From: Amylostereum areolatum
Taxonomy: Eukaryota; Basidiomycota; Agaricomycetes; Russulales; Stereaceae
Length of the DNA stretch: 64,000 nt
NCBI GenBank assembly: GCA_012932865.1
Contig: SAXG01000036.1
Span: 62,001 to 126,000 of the forward strand
Direction of reading: 5' to 3'
Below the pieces are notes generated by a model. It was not told the DNA's origin, searched no databases, and saw only the letters and a list, made by a program, of their open reading frames with translations. Position numbers and translations under genes: made by a program. This document shows, one piece after another, positions 57,049 through 64,000 of this stretch (the first letter of the stretch is position 1; each line of letters opens with the position of its first letter).

Positions 57049-60000
57049 TTAATAAGTAAAGCCCTCCCTTGCGAGGATGCTCTCGTCTGTCTCTGCCCCC
57101 GCCTCGTTGCCCTCGTAAAAATCGTCGTCCTCGTTGTCCTCGTTGTCGTCCTCGTCCTCGTCCTCGTCTTCGTCGTTGTCCTCGTTGTCTTCATCGTCTT
57201 CGTCACCGAGCTCCTCGTCGTAGCCCCCGCCCCCTTTGTCCTGACCCTGCGCTCCCTCTGTCGCGTCGCCCATGCCTTCGTTGTGAGGACGGAGGCTGTT
57301 CAAAAAATCGAACATGGCCTCATCGTCTTCGTCAGCCTGGTCGTCGAATGTCAGTGGTTCATCGAGGGCACTCCCAGTCTGTGGCATGCGCAGGGCGTCG
57401 GGGTTCCGGTGGTGCTCTTGCTCTAGATCCAGGTTGAGGTGTCAAGTGCCCAGGTGACCGACGCCGCCCCCGCGGAACCTCATGAAGGCGTCGCATTCAA
57501 CGAAGCTATAGGGTGCGTCAGTTGGAGCCCTTGAACGGAACACTGGCTTGATTTACTCACATGCACACACGGAACATTTCCCAGTCCAGGTCCTTCTCCT
57601 TTGGCGCACGGGCAATTGATGGTCCAAGGCGCCGATTGGTCTGTCCGTGTGCAAAGGCGGGTATAAGCTGCACGGCGCGAATGACCTGGTCTGGATTGAG
57701 GAATCCGAAGGGCGCATGGTCGTGTTCAGGGATGAAACTGACGCCGTGCAGTCGCTTTTCCCCCCAGCCGCCTTTCACCGCCTTTTCTGTATTCAAGCCG
57801 AGCCACCGAACCCAGAGAACGTCAAGACGCTGAGGATTCTCTGACTTCGAGAGAGGTCCGCGGTGGATGACATCAAGATGGAAGATATCCAGGACACGTG
57901 CAAACCAGTAAGGGACGTGGGTTCCGTCGTCCTCCGGTGACAGAACCATCACATCGGCGTGTGTGCGTGGGTTGACAGTGTCTTGCTTACGCCGGAGGTC
58001 GTATGTTGTATAGTTGATGCGGAGGACGCGGTGTTGGTAGAGCGTATCGTTGACGAAGATGATTGTTTCTCGCTGTTCGTCGGTAAAAGGGTGCTCGTCG
58101 CCGTCGTACTCCTGCCCCAAGAGCCGCGCAAGGACGTGGTCCCAAAGGAGGTCGAGGAAATCCTGATCAAGTTCCCAATCAGTCGTGGCCAACTCGTTGT
58201 GGTTAGGAAGCATACCTTCAGCGCGGGGTCCCCTTGGTGTTTCCTAAGCCAAGGAGCAATGCTCAGGTGATCTGTCGCCTTCTCAGATATGTGGTAGTGC
58301 GTAGCGGGGTCGGTGGGCGGAAGGTGCTCGAAGATCTGCTTGCGCTTGCGCTTTTTGGGGGTCTTCGTACTTTCTCGCTCCGTCACATGGCGGTCCAGCC
58401 GCTTTCCAACAATGAGGAGCAACCGCTCCCGTGCGTCCTGCTTCGCAATCTGAGCCGGAATGTTTTGTTTGTTGGTGCGAACAAAATGCCGTGTCGCTTT
58501 GCGATGTTCGAGCTCGCTCTGCGGTGCCCGTTACTGACTGGTATGTGGTATAACGAAAGCAAGTCAAACTTACTGTCTGTGTTGATCCGTTGTCGGTTGT
58601 ACCAAACATGGGTATCGAGTCGGGGTAGTCGGCAAGTGAATGCCACTTGTACGTCTCGAGATTGAAGGGCTTGTACGCGCGCGATGGGTTGAGGACGGCA
58701 CCTGAGGAAGGATTGATCTTGACAAGAGCGGCGTGGCGGCGTCCGCGTGCGGCGGTCTCATGAGGGAGTTCTCGTGTAATGAAGACGGAGCATGTTTCCT
58801 TTTTAAACTTCCGTACCGCGTCTCCGAGGGCTGCTGTCACTTCACGGAAGAAAGTGAGCGTTGTTTCGGTGTGGAGTCGTAGCTTTGCGTAGGCATGCCA
58901 GGTAGCAAGGTGGAACAGCATGTCGGAGATGATTTTGTCGTGGGGAGCGTCCATAAGGCCCTTAAAGACGGGAATGATGCACTACGCGTTTATCGTCATC
59001 TCCAGCGGATACGAGATAGCGAACTGTGGCTTACCTGCAATATGTCTGCAAAGTCACGGGCAGCAAGCTTCTTGAGTCCCGAGACGTTGTGGTGAAAACG
59101 ACGGATGGTATCGCGTTGGAATGTTGGGACGAGACGGAATCTGTTATCCGTTTAGCTTTGATGAGGCAATCAAAGATAATACGTACCGCATATTGAATGT
59201 TTGCATGCGATCTCCCCCTGCCGCGTCCAGCAAGCGGATGAGATGAATCAGAATGGACTTCCAAACGCCGAGCTCAAACTCGTGAAGGAGATCGATCGAG
59301 AACATCTTGTGGTAGTCAAAGCCGTGCGGTGCTAGCGCTGTCGAGAATGCATTCTAACCTTTGCATCAATAACTGGTAAGGACGTGCACAAAAAGCAACG
59401 CACCCGAGTGGGTACAATGGAGTTTGGTGCCAGCCAATCTTGCACGCGCTTGGAGTTGATCGCAAGGCCGGATTCAAACATCATGCCGCGCGCAAGGCGA
59501 ACAGCAGTTTGGCGTGCATGGTCGTCGGCTCGAGGTTTGTCATGGCGGACACGCATGTCTGACTTCATGCCCATTCGGACAACTTGGTACTTCTCCACAA
59601 GACAGCGTGGGCATAGACGGTTACCGAGCATCTTGATGCTCACAAGGAGTACCCTGCAGAGATCAAATTAGATAGTTTCCGTTTGCAAGCCGAGGCGCAC
59701 TCACTTCTCTGGGTAGTCAGCTGAGTATATAAGAAACCGGGGGTAAATCCGGCGCACGACACCATCTCCGCAGCGAATGACGATCCCATTGCGGTATGCG
59801 TCCATGAATCGCTCGTTGAGAAGCAATTCCCATATGGCGTGTACCATCTCTCGTTTGCAATGTGCGAGCATCGCGGCCGTCGCAGGCTTGCCGAAATGTT
59901 TGATGAATGTCTCCTGTATGTCGTCGGGGAGCTGTCGTCTCGAGATAAGTCCAGGTGGGCAAAACATAGCCCGAGTTCCCATACCGAAGTAATATGTGCT

Positions 60001-61424
60001 AGGTGTTTGCACGCGTTGCAAGTAGGTTTGCAGCGTGTATACTTTGATTGGTTGCCGTACCACTTGTAGATTGGCCAGAGGGCGGCGGAGCCAAAACTCG
60101 CTAGGTGCGTAGAGTCTGATGCGCAGAGCATCCCAGCTACTACACGTTCCAGGTCGTCTCCAGGTGCATGAGGGAGGGCTTGTACCTCTGCGTATGCGTC
60201 CAGCATCGCGGTTGCGCTGTAGACCTCAGAATAAACACGACGTGCGGGCTCGTCTGGTGAGGGCTGCCAGAACTCCTCGAAAGGGGTCATGTGGAACGTG
60301 CGCGCCGTGTCGCTCTCAAACGTTGTGCGGATGATGTCAATGATGTCGCGGTGGTATACATTGTCGATTACAAGCTCAGGGGCGTCTTGTTCTTTCTGCT
60401 TCACCCCGTCGCATGGCAGGCGAATCTTGATGGTTGAACGTGTCCACCCATCGCGTTCCTCTAGACATGTCTTGGGGTCGGAGAGATAACGATCCATGCG
60501 TAGTTGCTCCGCAGGGACGCTCAATCCCGCCAAATTGTGTGCCAACGCGGCTGGATCTTCTTCACATTGACCCAGCATCCGTGCGAGTCGCTGGACCTGA
60601 GCGGCGGACTTGTTGGAGGACTCGGTGCCTCCCCAGACCATCATGGTTGCCGCTGTGGGATTGCTGAAAGGGGCATAGAATGTTGTATCGTCTTTGGGAT
60701 CGGGCTTGGGGACAGGTACCGGGGCGGGAGAGAGGTTGGCGGTGCGAAGGTTGGTAGAGTCGCAGACATCACTGAGGGACTGAGATTCGAAGGGGTCGAG
60801 CGTCGGAGCCTGGGGGTAAATGCGAAAGATGCCGAAACCGTCTGGCACCATTTGGACAGGAATCGGCGCAGTAGGTGGTGTTTCCGCACGCGACAGCTCA
60901 GATTCTGGTGATTCTTCTTGCTCGGGGGTTCGATGACGATGGCTCGCTGGAATTATCTTCGGAATATGTTGAAGTGGAGTCCTTGAACTTGGCAAGAAGT
61001 CCTGGAAGCGTGCAGGAAAGGCCACTGCGCGTCCTGATCGCACGGAGACGAAAGTAGCAACAGCTGGAGGGGGGATAAAAGGTGGTGATTGGGGAGGTAC
61101 AGAAGTATCAGGCTCTTGTATAGTAGCAGAATTCTAGTCAGGAAGTAGTCAATATATACCGTTGTTCACGAGACAGCTACACGAACGTACCTCGAGCGTG
61201 TCCATCTCCTCTGCCTCCCTGTATCCCACTCCTTCTTCTACCCTCGCACGTTTTGAGATGCTACCATTTGCATCATCCTCCTGAGCCCGCTTTTGCATGT
61301 TCGCCGTTGTATCCGTCATTGAGAGATATTGAGTACACCGCTTTTTGTGGTTGTTGAGGCTGCGCGTGCTATTGAAGTCGGATTTGTTGCATCCTACACA
61401 CTGGAGGTCATTGTAGCTGTCCAT
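57049..61424 (-). CDS. Plavaka-type (KDZ superfamily) DNA transposase, one nonsense codon
   Basis: DNA transposase of the Plavaka group. MDSYNDLQCVGC (ATG 61424, after an upstream in-frame extension that is probably 5' UTR) starts an N-terminal zinc-finger-like C-x2-C-x12-H-x4-C motif. After an intron come a Ser/Pro-rich linker, CASDSTHLASFGSAALWPIY and WYGNQSKYTRCKPTCNACKH. A 50-nt intron (60009-59960) removes an apparent frameshift, then PDDIQETFIKHFGKP and MVHAIWELLLNERFMDAYRNG. Further exons carry CPRCLVEKYQVVRMG, FSIDLLHEFELGVWKS, LATWHAYAKLRLHTETTL, FNLETYKWHSLADYPDSI, NPRTHADVMVLSP and DVLWVRWLGL. The motif FVECDAFMRFRGGGVGHLG then meets a TGA at 57442-57444, followed in the same frame by an acidic tail ending at 57049. 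TIRs not found. Nuclear; likely inactive or shortened. Confidence 0.9.
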
Positions 61425-61564
61425 TATAGAGCACAGTGATAGATAAGAGAAATAGTTGAGGGGATGTGGTGATGAGAGGTGCAAGGAAAAGAGAAGAGTT
61501 GAATGTTGAACTTGCGGTAACGACTTTGGGACACGATGTCCCAAACTCGATCACGTGACTCACG
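61425..61564. promoter_or_regulatory. Compact bidirectional intergenic region
   Basis: Only about 140 bases lie between the start of the transposase (minus, ATG 61424) and the first Met of the DUF6698 gene (plus, 61565), so the two must share or overlap a promoter. No clear TATA box is seen. The compactness suggests the two genes moved together. Confidence 0.45.
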
Positions 61565-63080
61565 GTGCCATTTGACGCGTCGTCCATTGGCGGACTCCGA
61601 AATATCTCTTTGTCTTCACCACATCCTGCACTCAATGTCTACCTCTCCTCCCACTTTTCCTGTGGAGGTTTCCCCCCCAAAAAGCACAGAGCAAGTTTTA
61701 TTGGGTTCTCTCTTGAGAACAGGCAACACTTACCGCATTTTATCAGGTCCACTTTAGAGGATGCTGTTGACATCGTCCGTGCGCGTTGGATTCCCCGAGG
61801 TGCAACACTATACGATGACATTGGAGAGATCATCCGAGTCGGCTCTCGTCCCGAAGCCTCTGATCATAGTCTACAACCAGATGGTCTCAATATGTGCGTT
61901 CCTCTTCTCCCCGCACCAGACGACCCTTGCTTATCTTTTTTTCGACAGGTCCACAGCGCGCAAAAATCGGTTCCGCTGCGTCTATCCACGCATCCTCAAG
62001 TGTGTTCCAGGTCTGCGTGAATTTATCGTCAGCATGCCGTCCTCGACGTCGTTGGACCGGGTAATCACAAAGGTATGCATATATGTGCATGTACTCCTCC
62101 TGAACTTGCTGAACTGTTCCCAGATCACAAAGAGAGCTCAGAATGCCCGCGGTGAAGACACGGCAAATCTTCGGGCCGTATTGGATTTATTCCCCTGCGC
62201 AAACGGGGTCGACTCACTGTTAGATCCACCATTGACGCACTCCAAGAAAACCCGAGGCACCAACCATCCCGATCTCGCGCGTTGGCTTTGCCCCGCAGAA
62301 GATATAAGTCTGTACGACGAAGACCCAATAATGTATGCTTCACCTTCTCCTCTCATCCTATGCGTCCTCACCCATCATTAGTGGCCGGAAAATGCTTCGC
62401 GACGGGCGGATTCCTGTCGAGGGTGACCGATACCCGCTCGGCCTGTACAAGGACGGCATTTTTAACCCCAAAAACCCTGAGGCGGGACTGTTCCAGTCTG
62501 CTTCCATTCTCAAGGTAGTAAATGCTGTTCGCCCTCGGCTCTAGTTCGCTCACTCAACCCTGTTACAGGCTGGCCGTCTCATTTTCACTGGAAAAGCGAC
62601 GATACGGGAAGGCTTCAATCCCCAGGGTCTGCGCGGCAACCTGAAGGCTAACAACGTACGCAAAATCGACGGGTATCATATCGCGTCCGTCATAGTCCAG
62701 GTATGTTCCGTTGTACACAAAACCGAGCGCATATACTGACCGTTGAATTCTAGACTCGCTTTGCCGCATCCTCCTTCGAAACGTGGACCCCCATCGAAGC
62801 AACTGGAAGCAAGAAAATCGGATCGAACACAGATGTGGAGCCGTACTCGTATGTGACGCTGTACAACTGCGTCGTGTCCAGCCTCGAAGACGACCCCGAT
62901 GACGAGTTCGCCTGCCATGTCAAAGCGGTGTGGAACTTGTAAGTAACAGTGTCAGTTGTACTTACCGTTGGACCACTCACGCGCTCATACAGGCACATCC
63001 TCGGGACCGCGGACGGAATCGAGGATGAAGAAGAGCGTGTCCAGGTTGTTGCGCAACAGGCGGAACCCACCTGCTGGTAA
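61565..63080 (+). CDS. DUF6698-family protein
   Basis: Family of uncharacterised, highly duplicated basidiomycete proteins, probably mobile-element associated (inference). The frame opens at 61565; an alternative Met at 61635 would need a repair in a run of eight C at 61670. Exon pieces: LEDAVDIVRARWIPRGATLY, an intron (61894-61948), TARKNRFRCVYPRILKCVPG and LREFIVSMP, an intron, then ITKRAQNARGEDTANLRAVL, GTNHPDLARWLCPAE, GRKMLRDGRIPVEGDRYPLG, SASILKAGRLIFTGKATI, KIDGYHIASVIVQTRFAASS and DEFACHVKAVWNL, ending at 63080 with an acidic tail. The order R-F-LLK-VPGL, ARGEDT and NHP-LARWLCP matches the family. All introns join in frame. Divergently transcribed from the transposase. Confidence 0.75.
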
Positions 63081-63083
63081 ATA

Positions 63084-63596
63084 ATGGTCGGACTCCGAGC
63101 TGCACGTTCCAACGCACGTAAAGAAAAAGAAGGTACGTGTTTTTCTCTTTTCTCTGCTTCCAACACATCCATAATGTTGCCACCGCCGTCGATAGCCCCA
63201 CCTCCTGCACTGGACGCAATGGCTCCAGGATCCACCGACATACTATCTGCGCCGGCTACGCTGGTGGCCGTCCCAACTGGTTCCATTCAAGTCTTCCCTC
63301 CAGACATACTGCCGGCGCGTCGTCCTCCACCACCTGCGGGTAATAGCTCCGGGATGCTTGCTCTGCGCGGCAACTACCCAGCGGCTCGGTCGTCTTCGCC
63401 GCAACCGACCCCCGACGTTTCGCTCGAGGTTTTCGCACCCCAAGACTTACCAAGTCCACTCACGGAACATACACCATCTCCCCCTCCGGCGACTCGGACA
63501 ACGAGGTCTACCAATGGGCCTGCAAACAAGCGTCCGGGCAAGGTCGCGAAGGATGCCCCCCTCCCCAAGAAAGCGAAGACCACGAAGAAGCGGTGA
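63084..63596 (+). CDS. Short proline/lysine-rich ORF, possibly a second small gene
   Basis: About 170 codons without certain family: a short basic start (MVGLRAARSNARKEKE), a possible intron at about 63134-63196, then a proline-rich stretch (MLPPPSIAPPPALDAMAPGS) and a basic lysine-rich end (GKVAKDAPLPKKAKTTKK). It begins only four bases after the DUF6698 stop, so it might be an alternative 3' exon of that gene or a separate nuclear-type basic protein. Low certainty. Confidence 0.35.
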   Translation: MVGLRAARSNARKEKEGTCFSLFSASNTSIMLPPPSIAPPPALDAMAPGSTDILSAPATLVAVPTGSIQVFPPDILPARRPPPPAGNSSGMLALRGNYPAARSSSPQPTPDVSLEVFAPQDLPSPLTEHTPSPPPATRTTRSTNGPANKRPGKVAKDAPLPKKAKTTKKR

Positions 63597-63851
63597 GTAT
63601 TTATGATGAACACGGACTTTGCTCTCCTCGGGTTCTCTCATTTCCGTCTCGCTGTCATGTTGCTCTCGTCGCTGTATTGCCGGTTCTCAAGCTCTCATCT
63701 CGCCTCATCGCATTCTGTATTGTCCTCTCGCTAGATTTGTATTACATAAACCAGTAGCAATTCAATAACCTGTATTTTTGTGAAATAAACTGCATTGTGA
63801 ACTATTCTATCCCGACCGATCCCCACCAACCTTGCCATGCATCAAACAGCC
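63597..63851. other. AT-rich 3' flank
   Basis: Stop-rich, with TTTTTG/AATAAA-like motifs (AATAAAC at about 63783) suiting a polyadenylation region for the DUF6698 cluster. No gene seen. Confidence 0.4.
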
Positions 63852-64000
63852 GTACCATACTGGCCAGATTCCACCAGTATGGTAGGATATAGCGGATATG
63901 GTGGAACCGGCAGGTGCACCAGTGGTGCATGGTGGCATCATCGGCGCGTGGTGGCATGGTGGGTCTCGCGATGCATCGTGAGGCCCTGGCCATGCATCGC
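63852..64000. repeat. Cluster of short palindromes at the window edge
   Basis: An 11-bp inverted repeat TACCATACTGG (63853-63863) and CCAGTATGGTA (63874-63884) with a 10-nt spacer. A 15-nt palindrome TGCACCAGTGGTGCA lies at 63915-63929. Several GATGCATC/CCATGCATC words follow (63834 onward and the last 40 bases). Such a cluster could mark the end of a mobile element running off the window. Confidence 0.55.

Noticed and set aside
59960..60009. Apparent frameshift in the Plavaka transposase
   Set aside because: A 50-nt GT-AG intron (GTATGG to GACAG) restores the family sequence exactly, so this is splicing.
1..64000. CRISPR arrays, rRNA or tRNA genes
   Set aside because: No regularly spaced repeats, no rRNA-like blocks and no convincing tRNA cloverleaf (A/B box) were seen; GTTCGA words occur but without the rest.

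Overview
The window looks like nuclear DNA of a basidiomycete fungus, most likely an Agaricomycete. The genes carry many short (about 50-60 nt) GT-AG introns and favour G or C at third positions. The families are typical of the group: a WOPR regulator, a questin-oxidase-like enzyme, a class-II-like peroxidase, a Plavaka transposase and DUF6589/DUF6698 proteins. Every family assignment below is recognition by eye of motifs in the translated sequence. No database search was run.

Layout. 0-3.3 kb: C-terminal half of an ABCC (MRP-type) transporter, running in from the left edge. 3.3-4.6 kb: a Helitron-like terminus, interstitial TTAGGG arrays and a 25-N gap, suggesting a scaffold junction beside a telomere. 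4.8-5.8 kb: a frame-broken PL14-like polysaccharide lyase. 6.2-9.3 kb: a DUF6589 gene. 9.9-11.0, 18.3-20.1 and 20.6-20.8 kb: three members (two near-full, one remnant) of an unrecognised dispersed gene family. 11.7-17.7 kb: a questin-oxidase-like enzyme, a leucine-rich-repeat protein and a hotdog thioesterase, all on the minus strand. 21.2-27.0 kb: a secreted heme peroxidase and a membrane-anchored heparinase II/III-like lyase. 28.1-30.0 kb: a proline-rich protein ending in a NADAR-like domain. 30.5-31.4 kb: a four-helix membrane protein. 34.3-37.7 kb: a long disordered protein. 37.8-41.9 kb: no gene I can support. 41.9-43.4 kb: a Gti1/Pac2 WOPR regulator. 46.9-51.6 kb: a kinase with an N-terminal helical-bundle region and a conserved C-terminal module. 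53.2-55.1 kb: an FAD monooxygenase. 56.2-63.6 kb: a Plavaka (KDZ-type) transposase flanked by a small ORF and a divergent DUF6698 gene.

Two things run through the whole window. First, many genes are homologous along their length but switch reading frame once or twice, and nearly every switch is repaired by removing one base, usually from a C/G or A/T run. This looks more like consensus insertion errors than independent gene death, though the two cannot be separated here. Second, the best candidate for an under-described system is the three-part kinase at 46.9-51.6 kb, whose helical-bundle plus TKL-kinase order resembles cell-death executors of the MLKL type. The carbohydrate-active genes (PL14-like, peroxidase, heparinase-like) fit a plant-litter or wood-associated lifestyle. 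I see no obvious secondary-metabolite cluster or operon-like linkage, so the genes mostly appear independent.
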